This document shows positions 1 through 7,652 of a DNA stretch of 21,753 bases, one piece after another. Both the position numbers and the translations under genes were made by a program. The first letter of the stretch is position 1. Each line of letters starts with the position of its first letter. The stretch covers positions 1 to 21,753 of the forward strand of contig JAYPTI010000037.1 in assembly GCA_038133505.1 (NCBI GenBank), in the 5' to 3' direction. The notes under the pieces are model-generated. The model did no database searches. It was not told the origin of the DNA and saw only the letters and a program-made list of their open reading frames with translations. Origin of the DNA: JAYQUR01 sp038133505. Its GTDB lineage: Bacteria; Pseudomonadota; Alphaproteobacteria; MPNO01; UBA830.

Positions 1-1529
1 TGCAGGCCCATCATGATCATCCGGGCGACCCAGAAGAAGATGATGTCGAAGCCGGTGACGAGCACGCTCGTCGGATAGTGATGGGCGAGTTCCGGCGTCT
101 CGTCGGGCCAGCCGAGCGTCGAGAACGGCCACAGCGCCGACGAGAACCACGTGTCGAGCACGTCCTCGTCGCGGGTCAGTTCGACCGCCTTGCCGTAGTG
201 CGCGTCGGCGGCGGCCTGCGCCTCTTCTGCGGTCATCTCGACGAAGATCTCGCCGTCGGGCCCGTACCATGCCGGGATCTGATGGCCCCACCAGATCTGG
301 CGCGAGATGCACCACGGCTGGATGTTGCGCATCCACTCGTAATAGGTGTTTTCCCAGTGCTTCGGCACGAAGCGGATACTGCCGTTCTCGACCGCCTCGA
401 TGGCCGGCTTCGCGAGCGTCTCGGCGTCGACGAACCACTGGTCGGTCAGGCGCGGCTCGATAACGACGCCCGAGCGGTCGCCGTACGGGACCGTCATCGG
501 GTTGTCGTCGATCTTCTCCAGAAGACCGAGCCCTTCCATCTCCTCGACGACCTTCTTGCGGGCCGTCTCGCGGTCCAGGCCCCGCAGATGCGCTGGCGCC
601 TCGTCGTTCAGGTTGGCGTCGGCGTCGAAGATGCTGATCATCGGCAAGTCGTGCCGGCGGCCGACCTCGAAGTCGTTGAAGTCGTGGGCCGGCGTGATCT
701 TCACCGCTCCCGACCCCTTCTCGGGATCGGAATACTCGTCCGCCACGATCGGGATGACGCGCCCGACGATCGGCAGAACGACGTTCTTGCCGACCAGATC
801 GGTATAGCGCTCGTCCTCCGGATGGACTGCGACCGCGGTGTCGCCCAGCATCGTTTCGGGGCGCGTCGTCGCGACGGTGATGAAACGGTCCGTCTCGCCC
901 TCGACCGGGTAGCGGAAATACCAGAGGCTGCCCTTGGTTTCGCGCTGCTCGACCTCGAGGTCCGAAATCGCGGTTTGGAGCTTCGGATCCCAGTTGACGA
1001 GGCGCTTGTCGCGGTAGATCAGCCCTTCCTTGCGTAGCGTCACGAAGACCTTGCGGACCGCGGCCGACAGGCCTTCGTCCATGGTGAAGCGCTCGCGCTC
1101 CCAGTCGCACGACGCTCCGAGACGGCGAAGCTGGCCGATGATCGTGCCGCCCGACTCCGCCTTCCACTTCCAGACGCGTTCGATGAATTTCTCGCGGCCG
1201 AGATCGTGGCGCGACAGGCCCTCTTCCGCCATCTGGCGCTCAACGACCATCTGGGTCGCAATGCCCGCGTGATCGGTGCCCGGCTGCCAGAGGACGTCCT
1301 TGCCCTGCATGCGCGCGAACCGTGACAGGATGTCCTGGAGCGTGTTGTTGAGCGCGTGCCCCATGTGCAGGCTGCCGGTAACGTTCGGCGGCGGGATGAC
1401 GATCGAATAGGATTCCCCGTTCGCCTCGCCGTTCCGCGTGTGCCCGCAGCCGAAGGCGCCCAGTTGTTCCCAGTAGGCGTATATGCGGCCTTCGACCTCT
1501 TCCGGGCTGTAGGTCTTTTCGAGCGTCAT
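1..1529 (-). CDS. valS: Valine--tRNA ligase, N-terminal part (runs off the left edge)
   Basis: Charges tRNA-Val with valine in the cytoplasm (class I aminoacyl-tRNA synthetase). The reverse strand reads openly from an ATG at 1529 to the window edge, giving about 509 residues of a family usually 880-950 long. Near the N-terminus is IPPPNVTGSLHMGH, the ValS form of the class I HIGH signature. The editing domain follows, with TTRPETMLGDTAV and the GSGAVKITPAHD stretch. The last visible residues include PTSVLVTGFDIIFFWVARM, typical of ValS before the KMSKS loop. The KMSKS motif and anticodon-binding domain lie outside the window. It is the last gene of the pcm-tolC-popZ-valS run, 121 bases after popZ with a likely terminator between them, so it may have its own promoter. 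Confidence 0.97.
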   Translation of the reverse strand, partial: MTLEKTYSPEEVEGRIYAYWEQLGAFGCGHTRNGEANGESYSIVIPPPNVTGSLHMGHALNNTLQDILSRFARMQGKDVLWQPGTDHAGIATQMVVERQMAEEGLSRHDLGREKFIERVWKWKAESGGTIIGQLRRLGASCDWERERFTMDEGLSAAVRKVFVTLRKEGLIYRDKRLVNWDPKLQTAISDLEVEQRETKGSLWYFRYPVEGETDRFITVATTRPETMLGDTAVAVHPEDERYTDLVGKNVVLPIVGRVIPIVADEYSDPEKGSGAVKITPAHDFNDFEVGRRHDLPMISIFDADANLNDEAPAHLRGLDRETARKKVVEEMEGLGLLEKIDDNPMTVPYGDRSGVVIEPRLTDQWFVDAETLAKPAIEAVENGSIRFVPKHWENTYYEWMRNIQPWCISRQIWWGHQIPAWYGPDGEIFVEMTAEEAQAAADAHYGKAVELTRDEDVLDTWFSSALWPFSTLGWPDETPELAHHYPTSVLVTGFDIIFFWVARMIMMGL

Positions 1530-1574
1530 GATCGATAAATTTCCAGCTTCGTCCGGCATTCCGGACATAAACGA

Positions 1575-1606
1575 AACGCGCCGAAGCTAGCGGCGCGTTC
1601 TCGGAT
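1575..1606 (-). terminator. Likely terminator between popZ and valS
   Basis: Inverted repeat AACGCGCC (1575-1582) and GGCGCGTT (1592-1599) forms a perfect 8-bp stem with a 9-base loop. Read on the minus strand, the stem is followed by TCGTTTAT, a short T-rich tract. It lies downstream of the popZ stop codon and upstream of the valS start, so it probably limits read-through from popZ. Confidence 0.5.
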
Positions 1607-1650
1607 TTCAAGAGGGTTTATCGCGCTTCGGACCTCGAAGCGCAACAGGA

Positions 1651-2295
1651 TCAGCGCTGGGAGATTTCTTCCGCTTCGCGCGTCAGGCGCTCGATCTCCC
1701 GGCTGACCAGCCGTTCGACCAGGGCCGGCAGATGCGCATCCAGCCAATCGCGGATCATCGGGCGCATGACCTCCTTCACGAGGTCCTCGATCGTCTTCGG
1801 GCCGATGCTGGGATCCGTCGCCCGGCGATGCGTATCGACGGCCGCCGCAAGCGCGGCGAGCGAAGACACGGAGTCCGCAGCCGGCGGATCGGAAATCAGA
1901 CGGTCGGCATCGATCGCGGCGGCAACCGCCGGCGCGGCCTCTTCGACGATCTCCTCGACGTCGACCATCTCGAGTTCGACGTCTTCGTCCTCGACCTCTT
2001 CCTCGACGACGATTTCCTCCTCGTCGTCGTCTTCGTCGACGGCGTCGCCGGTCTTCAGATTGACGACGGTCCCGTCGTCCTGGACCTCGTCGGTCAGTTC
2101 GAGAACGTCTTCTTCCTCGGGCTCTGGTTCGGGTTCCGGCTCAGGCTCGGGCTCTGGGACGGGTTCCGGTGCCGCCGCCGCAGCCGGCGCCGCTTCGTCC
2201 TGTTCGCCTTCGTCGCCGTCTTCGGAGATTATGCGCCGGATGGACGCAAGAATCTCTTCCATCGAAGGTTCTTGTTCAGGATTCTGTTCGGCCAT
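1651..2295 (-). CDS. popZ: Polar organizing protein PopZ (DUF2497)
   Basis: PopZ self-assembles at the cell pole in alphaproteobacteria, where it anchors the ParB/parS centromere and recruits cell-cycle regulators. The 214-residue product has the expected three-part design. The N-terminal helix around residues 9-26 contains PSMEEILASIRRIISED. A long, very acidic proline-containing linker covers about residues 27-115, with runs of Glu, Asp and Pro-Glu repeats. The conserved C-terminal oligomerization helices (about 163-214) contain TIEDLVKEVMRPMIRDWLD and VERLVSREIERL. The start is the ATG at 2295. Its position between tolC and valS supports the call. The 5' region holds two palindromes and a TTAACCAT site, listed separately. 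Confidence 0.93.
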   Translation of the reverse strand: MAEQNPEQEPSMEEILASIRRIISEDGDEGEQDEAAPAAAAAPEPVPEPEPEPEPEPEPEEEDVLELTDEVQDDGTVVNLKTGDAVDEDDDEEEIVVEEEVEDEDVELEMVDVEEIVEEAAPAVAAAIDADRLISDPPAADSVSSLAALAAAVDTHRRATDPSIGPKTIEDLVKEVMRPMIRDWLDAHLPALVERLVSREIERLTREAEEISQR

Positions 2296-2338
2296 GTAAC
2301 GTCGGCTCTTGCGAGTTGATCGGATCGGTGGACGTTAA

Positions 2339-2374
2339 GGTTAATAGATTAACCATATCCTAATACGAGGATAT
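2339..2374 (-). promoter_or_regulatory. Tandem palindromes upstream of popZ
   Basis: Two adjacent inverted repeats lie between tolC and popZ. The first is GGTTAAT-AG-ATTAACC (2339-2354, perfect 7-bp arms). The second is ATATCC-N8-GGATAT (2355-2374, perfect 6-bp arms). The first contains TTAACCAT at 2349-2356, which resembles the half-site bound by the alphaproteobacterial cell-cycle regulator CtrA. No T-run follows, so a terminator is unlikely. The role as an operator is inferred. Confidence 0.4.
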
Positions 2375-2401
2375 CGGCCAATCCGGGGGTTGTCAGCAGA
2401 A

Positions 2402-3769
2402 TCAGCGGCCGTCGGAGGCCTCCAGCCCCCACCACTTCCCGCGGACCTCGCGGTAGTGCTTTGTGCTGTCGTACAGCTCGACCGGCAGGCTCAGCTGCGA
2501 CGCGGTCAGGCTGCCGACCGCCTGGCGAAGCTGATAGGACGCAACGACCTCGTCGCGGCGCGCGCGCACGAGGCTGACGCTCGCATCCAGCCGCTCCTGT
2601 TCGGCGTCAAGGACGTCGAGGACGGTTCGCGAGCCGACGTTCGCCTCCTCCTGCACGCCTTCCAGCGCCACTTCCGCGGCCCTGACGGCCGCGTCGAAGG
2701 CCGCGATCTGCGCCTGAGCCGTCTGCAGAAGCTCCCAGGCGGCGGTCGCGCTCTCGACCGCGTCCCGGATGGCCTGATTGTACTGATCGATGCGCTGGGA
2801 GACGACCTGCTTCGCCGCGCGCACGCGGGACGTCACCGAGCCCGATGCGTAGAGCGGCATCGAGACGTTGAGGGTCACGGAAACCGCCTCGTTCTCGTTG
2901 CGGTCGTTCAACGTTTCCTTGTTGGCCTGAACCTCGCCGTCGACCGTAACCGTCGGCAGAAGCGCGCCCTTGATCTCGCGCACTTTGTTCCGGGCGGACT
3001 GCTCGTTGTAGCGCGCGCGGAGAACGCTGTGGTTCTTGCTGCGCGCGTCCGAGATCGCATCTGCGAGCGAGGCCGGCAGGTCGCCGAGCGACGTCGGCGT
3101 CGACAGGACCGGGGGCTTTTCGCCCACGATGTTCTCGTAGGCGGCCCGCGAATTGGTGAGGCTGCCCTCGGCCGCGATACGGTCGGCCATCGCCCGCGAC
3201 AGGCGCGATTCCGCCTGCGAGACGTCGGTCCGCGTGACCTCGCCGACGCGGAAACGGTCGCGTGTCGCCTCCAGCTGGCGCTGAAGGACGCGTTCGTTGT
3301 TGTTGTTGAGCTGCAGCACCGCCTGGTCGCGGACAACGTCGGCAAAGGCGCTCACCGCGTCGAACAGCACGGTCTGCTCGACGACCGCGAGGTTTTCACG
3401 GCCGGCCTTGACGTCGTTCTCCGCGCCTTCGATCGCCGCGGACGTCCGGCCGCCGCGCCAGATATTCTGCGACACGGTAAGCGAAGCGCTCCTCGGCTGC
3501 GTAACGTCGGCGCTTTTGTTGCTTCCGGTCGTCGTGCTGTTCGTTCGGTCGATGCCGACGTCGCCTTTGACCTCGACGGTCGGCCGCCAGTTCGACAATG
3601 CCTGCGGCACGCCCTCGTCCGTGCTGCGCAGCGCGGCGCGCTCGGCGCGGAGGGTCGGATTGTTCAGGTAGGCCTTTACCAGCGCATCCTGCAGCGTCTC
3701 TGCGGAGACGCCGGAAGACAGCGCGAGCGCGGACAGAACGATTGCCGTGCGCGAAACCGATTTGATCAA
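2402..3769 (-). CDS. tolC: TolC-family outer membrane channel protein
   Basis: Outer membrane exit duct for type I secretion and RND-type efflux; trimers form a beta-barrel plus a periplasmic helical tunnel. The product is 455 residues, normal for the family. It begins with a Sec signal peptide (MIKSVSRTAIVLSALALSSG, probable cleavage after VSA at about residue 23). The mature start ETLQDALVKAYLNNPTLRAERA is the classic TolC opening. Two OEP repeats follow, with long coiled-coil helices and the structural motif RVGEVTRTDVSQAESRL. The start codon is TTG at 3769, overlapping the pcm stop (TTGA), with GAGGGA about 8 bases upstream, so the two genes are probably translationally coupled. No transporter or membrane-fusion partner is in the window, so the substrate is unknown. 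Confidence 0.95.
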   Translation of the reverse strand: MIKSVSRTAIVLSALALSSGVSAETLQDALVKAYLNNPTLRAERAALRSTDEGVPQALSNWRPTVEVKGDVGIDRTNSTTTGSNKSADVTQPRSASLTVSQNIWRGGRTSAAIEGAENDVKAGRENLAVVEQTVLFDAVSAFADVVRDQAVLQLNNNNERVLQRQLEATRDRFRVGEVTRTDVSQAESRLSRAMADRIAAEGSLTNSRAAYENIVGEKPPVLSTPTSLGDLPASLADAISDARSKNHSVLRARYNEQSARNKVREIKGALLPTVTVDGEVQANKETLNDRNENEAVSVTLNVSMPLYASGSVTSRVRAAKQVVSQRIDQYNQAIRDAVESATAAWELLQTAQAQIAAFDAAVRAAEVALEGVQEEANVGSRTVLDVLDAEQERLDASVSLVRARRDEVVASYQLRQAVGSLTASQLSLPVELYDSTKHYREVRGKWWGLEASDGR

Positions 3770-4422
3770 AAGTGGAATCCCTCTTCGAGCATGAACTCTT
3801 CAAGAAGCGGCGTGCTCGCATCGAACAGGGTCCGGTGCGCAACCACACCACGGTTCTTGACGCGCAATTCCGCCGTTCCCGTTCCCCCGCCCCGGCGGAC
3901 GACGGCGCACAGGCGGCCGCCCTCGGCGAGCTGATCGAGGAGCGCCTGCGGGATCGTCTGCACCGCGCCGTTGATCAGGATCGCATCGTAGGGCGCCTGC
4001 TGCGCCCAGCCCTCGACGACCGGCCCTTCTTCGAGGACCACGTTGTCGATCCCCGCATCGGAAAGATTGGAAGCCGCCGCTTTCGCGACGCCGGCGTCCG
4101 CTTCGACGGCGACAACCGAGCGCGCCAGCCGCCCGAGGACGGCGGACGAGTAACCGGTGCCGCAGGCGATATCCAGCACGTCGTCCTCCGGCCCGATCTC
4201 CGCCGCCTGAACGAGCCGCGCGAAAACCATGGGCTCGACCAGATAGCGGCCGGTCGCCGTCTGCAGGTCCTCGTCGACATACGACATGTCGGCGCGTTCG
4301 GCCGGCACGAAGTTCTCCCGCGCGATATCGCCCATTGCCGACAGAACGCGGTCGTCGGTGACCTTGTTGGTCCGCAACTGGGTATCGACCATGGTCCTGC
4401 GGAGTGCGACGAAATCTGTCAT
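3766..4422 (-). CDS. pcm: Protein-L-isoaspartate O-methyltransferase
   Basis: Uses S-adenosylmethionine to methylate L-isoaspartyl residues in damaged proteins, the first step of their repair. The 218-residue protein starts at the ATG at 4422 (MTDFVALRRTMVDTQLRTN); an in-frame ATG 26 codons upstream adds sequence unlike the family, so I prefer the shorter form. The SAM-binding motif I is VLDIACGTGYSSAVLGRLA, followed by the acidic VEAD strand. The PIMT-type N-terminal part is present (LSAMGDIARENFVP and the GRYLVEP loop). The gene overlaps tolC by 4 bases, and pcm-tolC adjacency is common in alphaproteobacteria. Upstream 4423-4578 shows no other gene. Confidence 0.93.
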   Translation of the reverse strand: MTDFVALRRTMVDTQLRTNKVTDDRVLSAMGDIARENFVPAERADMSYVDEDLQTATGRYLVEPMVFARLVQAAEIGPEDDVLDIACGTGYSSAVLGRLARSVVAVEADAGVAKAAASNLSDAGIDNVVLEEGPVVEGWAQQAPYDAILINGAVQTIPQALLDQLAEGGRLCAVVRRGGGTGTAELRVKNRGVVAHRTLFDASTPLLEEFMLEEGFHF

Positions 4423-4578
4423 GGAATGCGGTTTTCCCGGTTCAAGTCCTGATTTTGCCGGCCGTAAGCCGCTCTCCGAGGCTCGAACCGACGCGCACAA
4501 CGGCTGAATTCAGCGGTCGGCACACCGCCAGTTTCCTATCGCAATTACCGTTGCCGAACAACTAATTTAGGGGGCGTG

Positions 4579-4607
4579 TTGACCCGTCCCGCGGGCCCGC
4601 CTATATA
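4579..4607 (+). promoter_or_regulatory. Sigma70-type promoter of tRNA-Cys
   Basis: TTGACC (4579-4584), a spacer of exactly 17 bases, then TATATA (4602-4607). The predicted start of transcription is near 4614, about 27 bases before the mature tRNA 5' end. The GC-rich spacer is as seen in stable-RNA promoters. Confidence 0.7.
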
Positions 4608-4640
4608 GCCGCGCACCGAACGCACCAATGCAATTCGACC

Positions 4641-4714
4641 GGCCCGGTGGGAGAGTGGTGATCCAGCGGACTGCAAATCCGTATACGCCGGTTCGATTCC
4701 GGCCCGGGCCTCCA
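4641..4714 (+). tRNA. tRNA-Cys(GCA)
   Basis: 74 bases with an encoded CCA end. The acceptor stem GGCCCGG pairs perfectly with CCGGGCC at 4704-4710. The anticodon stem GCGGA/TCCGT encloses the loop CTGCAAA, with anticodon GCA at 4673-4675. The T arm contains GGTTCGATTCC. The discriminator base is T (U73), the identity element of cysteine tRNA. Confidence 0.97.
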
Positions 4715-4739
4715 GCACCAGAAATCGTCGATTTGAATT

Positions 4740-4778
4740 CGTTTCGAAACGGAAGCGTCGCGGGCGTTTCCCCGCCCG
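4740..4778. repeat. Palindrome and hairpin downstream of tRNA-Cys
   Basis: CGTTTCGAAACG (4740-4751) is a perfect 12-base palindrome. It is followed by CGGGCG-N6-CGCCCG (4761-4778), a 6-bp stem with a six-base loop. Neither has a T-run on either strand, so they are only weak candidates for ends of the tRNA-Cys transcript or of the small minus-strand gene at 4793-4870. Confidence 0.3.
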
Positions 4779-4792
4779 GCCGTCCGTCATTG

Positions 4793-4870
4793 CTACGGCA
4801 CGGCCGTGAACGCCGCTGTAAACATGAAAAGCCCGAACAGGACGAAAAGCAGTAACGTCGAATCGCGCAT
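4793..4870 (-). CDS. Putative 25-residue single-span membrane protein
   Basis: A very short open reading frame of 25 codons starts at the ATG at 4870 and ends in TAG at 4793. The product has a five-residue polar start (MRDST) followed by about 18 strongly hydrophobic residues (LLLFVLFGLFMFTAAF), a convincing membrane span, and ends AVP. The upstream GGGGGG (4878-4883) sits 7 bases before the ATG, an unusually strong ribosome binding site. Repeats at 4888-4922 lie just upstream. I do not recognise a family. Evidence for a gene is the binding site plus the hydrophobic composition; a chance frame cannot be excluded. Confidence 0.5.
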   Translation of the reverse strand: MRDSTLLLFVLFGLFMFTAAFTAVP

Positions 4871-4887
4871 GGACAATCCCCCCGAAT

Positions 4888-4922
4888 TGATCTGCCCTGA
4901 ATGATCAGCCCAAACTGATCTG
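4888..4922. repeat. Three TGATCWG iterons at 14-base spacing
   Basis: TGATCTG (4888-4894), TGATCAG (4902-4908) and TGATCTG (4916-4922) are spaced exactly 14 bases start to start. The second and third also form an inverted repeat, GATCAG-N6-CTGATC (4903-4920). They lie in the intergenic region just upstream of the small minus-strand reading frame and before the acyl-CoA synthetase gene. They look like an operator array, but the binding protein is unknown. Confidence 0.45.
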
Positions 4923-5003
4923 GACGTGCGCCGCGACGAAAACCCTATGCCGCGGCCGGCCGAATCGGCGACGGAAATATGACGGTACCGATATGCGCGC
5001 TCT

Positions 5004-5031
5004 TTGTTTCCGCAGCAGTAGGATTTATTCT
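5004..5031 (+). promoter_or_regulatory. Possible promoter of the acyl-CoA synthetase gene
   Basis: TTGTTT (5004-5009), 16 bases, then TATTCT (5026-5031), about 36 bases before the GTG start. It is a moderate match to the sigma70 consensus in the most AT-rich part of this intergenic region. Confidence 0.35.
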
Positions 5032-5066
5032 TCGGGAACAAAAAGACGCCGATAGGGAGAAGCATC

Positions 5067-6707
5067 GTGTCGAACCCGTTCGAGACAAATCTCGACAAGA
5101 ATTCCGCCAATTTCCAGGCGCTGACCCCGCTCAGCTTCATCGAGCGCACGGCAAGCGTCTATCCGGGCCGCACCGCGGTAATCCACGGCGCCATCCGCCG
5201 GACATGGGCGGAGACCTACGCCCGATGCCGTCGGCTCGCGAGCGCGCTGGAGCGCCACGGGCTGACGAAGGGCGATACGGTCGCCGCGATGCTGCCGAAC
5301 GTGCCTGCAATGGTCGAAGCGCATTTCGGCGTGTCGATGATGGGCGGCATCCTGAACGCCCTCAACATCCGCCTCGACGCCGAGGCGATCGCCTTCATCC
5401 TCGAACACGGCGAAGCGAAAGTGCTGCTGACCGACCGCGAATTCTCCGACACCATCAAGGGCGCGCTCGAAAAGCTCGACAAGAAGCCGTTTGTCATCGA
5501 CGTCGACGACGAGACCTACGACGGCGGCGAGATGATCGGCGCGGTCGAGTACGAGGACTTCATCGCCGGCGGCGACCCGGACTACGACTGGGCGTGGCCG
5601 ACGGACGAATGGAACGCGTGCTCGCTGAACTACACGTCGGGCACGACGGGCAACCCCAAGGGCGTCGTCTACCATCACCGCGGCGCCTTCCTGAACGCCA
5701 TCGGCAACATGATGGTGTGGGCGATGCCCCCTCACCCGGTCTATCTGTGGACGCTGCCGATGTTCCATTGCAACGGCTGGTGCTTCCCGTGGACAATCGC
5801 CGCGCTCGCCGGAACGAACGTCTGCCTGCGGCGCGTCGAGGCGAAACCGATCTTCGAGGCCATCGCCGATCACGGCATCACGCATTTCTGCGGCGCGCCC
5901 ATCGTCCTCAACATGATCGCGAACGCGCCCGAGAGCGCCCGCAAGCCGTTCGATCACACCGTCGAGGTGATGACCGCCGGCGCGTCGCCGCCCGCCGCCG
6001 TTATCGAGCGTATGGAAAACCAGGGCTTCAACGTGACCCACGTTTACGGTCTGACGGAGACATACGGCCCGTCGGTCGTCAGTTCGTGGCACAGCGAATG
6101 GGACGAAAGGCCGATGGCCGACAGGGCGGCGCTGAAGGCCCGCCAGGGCGTCCGCTATCACGTGCTCGAGGCCCTGATGATCGCGGATCCTGAAACGATG
6201 CAGCCCGTGCCGAAGGACGGCGAGACGATGGGAGAGATATTCTTCCGCGGCAACGACGTTATGAAGGGCTATCTCAAGAACCCCAAGGCGACCGAAGAGG
6301 CCTTCGCGGACGGCTGGTTTCATTCCGGCGACCTCGGCGTCTGGCACGAGGACGGCTACATCGAGCTCAAGGACCGCTCGAAAGACATCATCATCTCGGG
6401 CGGCGAGAACATCTCGTCGATCGAGGTCGAGGGCATCCTCTACCGCCACCCGAAGGTTCTGGAGGCCGCCGTCGCGGCGCGCCCGGATGCGAAGTGGGGC
6501 GAGAGCCCCTGCGCGTTCGTCACCCTGAGGGACGGCGAAGACGCGAGCGAAGGCGACATCATCGACTTCTGCCGGGACAACATGGCGCGTTTCAAGGTGC
6601 CGCGAACCGTCGTCTTCGGCCCGCTGCCCAAGACCTCGACCGGCAAGATCCAGAAGTTCATCCTGCGCGAGCGCGCGAAGGAGTTGGGCGAGCGCGTCGA
6701 CGATTAG
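5067..6707 (+). CDS. Acyl-CoA synthetase (AMP-forming), DmdB/FadD-like
   Basis: Activates a carboxylic acid to its CoA thioester through an acyl-adenylate, using ATP. At 546 residues it has the full ANL-superfamily layout. The phosphate-binding motif YTSGTTGNPKG is at about 189-199. The HCNGW motif (MFHCNGWCFPW) is typical of medium-chain and methylmercaptopropionate-CoA ligases. The adenine-contact motif is VYGLTETYGP, the hinge region is DRSKDIIISGGENIS, and the catalytic lysine near residue 527 lies in TSTGKIQK. The GTG start at 5067 is preceded by AGGGAGA. The substrate cannot be assigned: the protein resembles both 3-methylmercaptopropionyl-CoA ligase (DmdB) and general fatty acyl-CoA ligases, and no DMSP or beta-oxidation partner gene is adjacent. 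Confidence 0.92.
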   Translation: MSNPFETNLDKNSANFQALTPLSFIERTASVYPGRTAVIHGAIRRTWAETYARCRRLASALERHGLTKGDTVAAMLPNVPAMVEAHFGVSMMGGILNALNIRLDAEAIAFILEHGEAKVLLTDREFSDTIKGALEKLDKKPFVIDVDDETYDGGEMIGAVEYEDFIAGGDPDYDWAWPTDEWNACSLNYTSGTTGNPKGVVYHHRGAFLNAIGNMMVWAMPPHPVYLWTLPMFHCNGWCFPWTIAALAGTNVCLRRVEAKPIFEAIADHGITHFCGAPIVLNMIANAPESARKPFDHTVEVMTAGASPPAAVIERMENQGFNVTHVYGLTETYGPSVVSSWHSEWDERPMADRAALKARQGVRYHVLEALMIADPETMQPVPKDGETMGEIFFRGNDVMKGYLKNPKATEEAFADGWFHSGDLGVWHEDGYIELKDRSKDIIISGGENISSIEVEGILYRHPKVLEAAVAARPDAKWGESPCAFVTLRDGEDASEGDIIDFCRDNMARFKVPRTVVFGPLPKTSTGKIQKFILRERAKELGERVDD

Positions 6708-6794
6708 GGACACAGCAACGGATACGATTGCCTCCGTGAAGATTCGCGCCTAAATCGTCTCAGTTAGCTCAACCAAGGGAAGGCTGTACGAGAA

Positions 6795-6899
6795 ATGCAA
6801 GAATAGGCGAACGAAGTCGTCGATCAGATCATCCTGATCGCGACCACCTACGCCTTCGATATCATCGGCGCCATCGCGATCCTCGTCATCGGCTGGCTG
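6795..6899 (+). other. Detached 5' end of the MscS-type gene: start codon, in-frame TAG, first membrane span
   Basis: Frame-consistent with the channel gene that follows, the sequence reads ATG CAA GAA TAG, then an open stretch coding ANEVVDQIILIATTYAFDI and GAIAILVIGWLVAGW, which is a typical first transmembrane helix of small MscS proteins. The TAG at 6804-6806 falls at codon 4. No ATG, GTG or TTG occurs in this frame between the TAG and the GTG at 6900, and an in-frame TAG at 6765 closes the upstream side. CAG (Gln) to TAG is the simplest single change that would restore a normal gene. Confidence 0.8.
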
Positions 6900-7631
6900 G
6901 TGGCCGGCTGGGCGGCGAGCGCCACCGAAAAGGCGCTCGGCAAAGCCAGGGGTATCGACGTCACCCTTCAGAAGTTCTTCGCGAGCCTCGTCAAGTATGC
7001 GGTCATCGTCTTCACCGTGCTTGCGACGCTGCAGCAGTTCGGCGTCCAGACGACGAGCTTCCTCGCCGTCCTCGGCGCTGCCGGCCTCGCCATCGGCCTC
7101 GCGCTGCAGGGCACGCTCTCGAACGTCGCCGCCGGCGTGATGCTCCTGATCTTCCGGCCGTTCAAGGTCGGCGACGTCATCGAGTCCGGTGGCCTGATCG
7201 CGACCGTGACCGATCTCAGCCTGTTCACCACCGAGCTGAAGCGCGCCGACGGCGTCTACGTCGTCTCCCCCAACACCGAGTTCTGGGGCAAGTCGCTCAT
7301 CAACTACAACCGGAACCCGACGCGCCGCATGCAGATCGTTCTCGGCATCGATTACGGCGACGACATCAATCTCGCGATCGCGACCGCGCAGAAGGTCGTC
7401 GACGCCGAACCGCTGGCGCTCAAGGACCCGGCGCCGCAGATCGTCGTCGCGGAGATGGCCGAAAGCTCGATCAATATCTTCGTCCGCGTCTGGGCCAACA
7501 CGCCGGACTACTGGACCGTGTTCTTCAACCTGAACAAGGCGCTGATGGAAGCCTGTGACGAGGCGGGCATCACGATCCCGTTCCCGCAGCGGACCATTCA
7601 CATCGAAGGCGGGCAGCAAGCGGCCGAATAG
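6900..7631 (+). CDS. Small mechanosensitive channel (MscS family), N-terminally interrupted
   Basis: MscS channels open under membrane tension and release solutes on osmotic downshock. From the first usable start (GTG at 6900) the frame gives 243 residues. These include a second span (FFASLVKYAVIVFTVLATL) and the glycine/alanine-rich pore helix (FLAVLGAAGLAIGLALQGTLSNVAAGV, written here in overlapping parts around residues 53-80). The beta-domain entry FRPFKVGDVIE and the cytoplasmic cage follow, ending in the usual ITIPFPQRTIHI. The first transmembrane helix is encoded upstream but cut off by an in-frame TAG; read from 6795 the protein would be 278 residues, close to the 286 of E. coli MscS. 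It may be a recent pseudogene, a truncated channel or a sequencing error. The terminator at 7653-7692 follows. Confidence 0.85.
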   Translation: MAGWAASATEKALGKARGIDVTLQKFFASLVKYAVIVFTVLATLQQFGVQTTSFLAVLGAAGLAIGLALQGTLSNVAAGVMLLIFRPFKVGDVIESGGLIATVTDLSLFTTELKRADGVYVVSPNTEFWGKSLINYNRNPTRRMQIVLGIDYGDDINLAIATAQKVVDAEPLALKDPAPQIVVAEMAESSINIFVRVWANTPDYWTVFFNLNKALMEACDEAGITIPFPQRTIHIEGGQQAAE

Positions 7632-7652
7632 GCCAGGCCCGAATTGCAAGAC

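Noticed and set aside
78..1037. 319-codon open frame on the plus strand
   Set aside because: Antisense to valS.
2390..3934. 514-codon open frame on the plus strand
   Set aside because: Antisense to tolC, which has a signal peptide and family motifs.
4423..4500. 26-codon N-terminal extension of pcm
   Set aside because: The extension is unlike the family, and the ATG at 4422 begins a typical isoaspartate methyltransferase N-terminus.
4871..5149. Longer 118-codon version of the small minus-strand frame
   Set aside because: The extra N-terminal part overlaps the acyl-CoA synthetase start antisense; only the last 25 codons have a good ribosome binding site and sensible composition.
5025..6713. 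562-codon open frame on the minus strand
   Set aside because: Exactly antisense to the acyl-CoA synthetase, whose motifs are all on the plus strand.
6804..6806. TAG as a recoded sense codon
   Set aside because: All other genes in the window read normally without internal TAG, and no recoding signal is visible; nonsense mutation or error is simpler.
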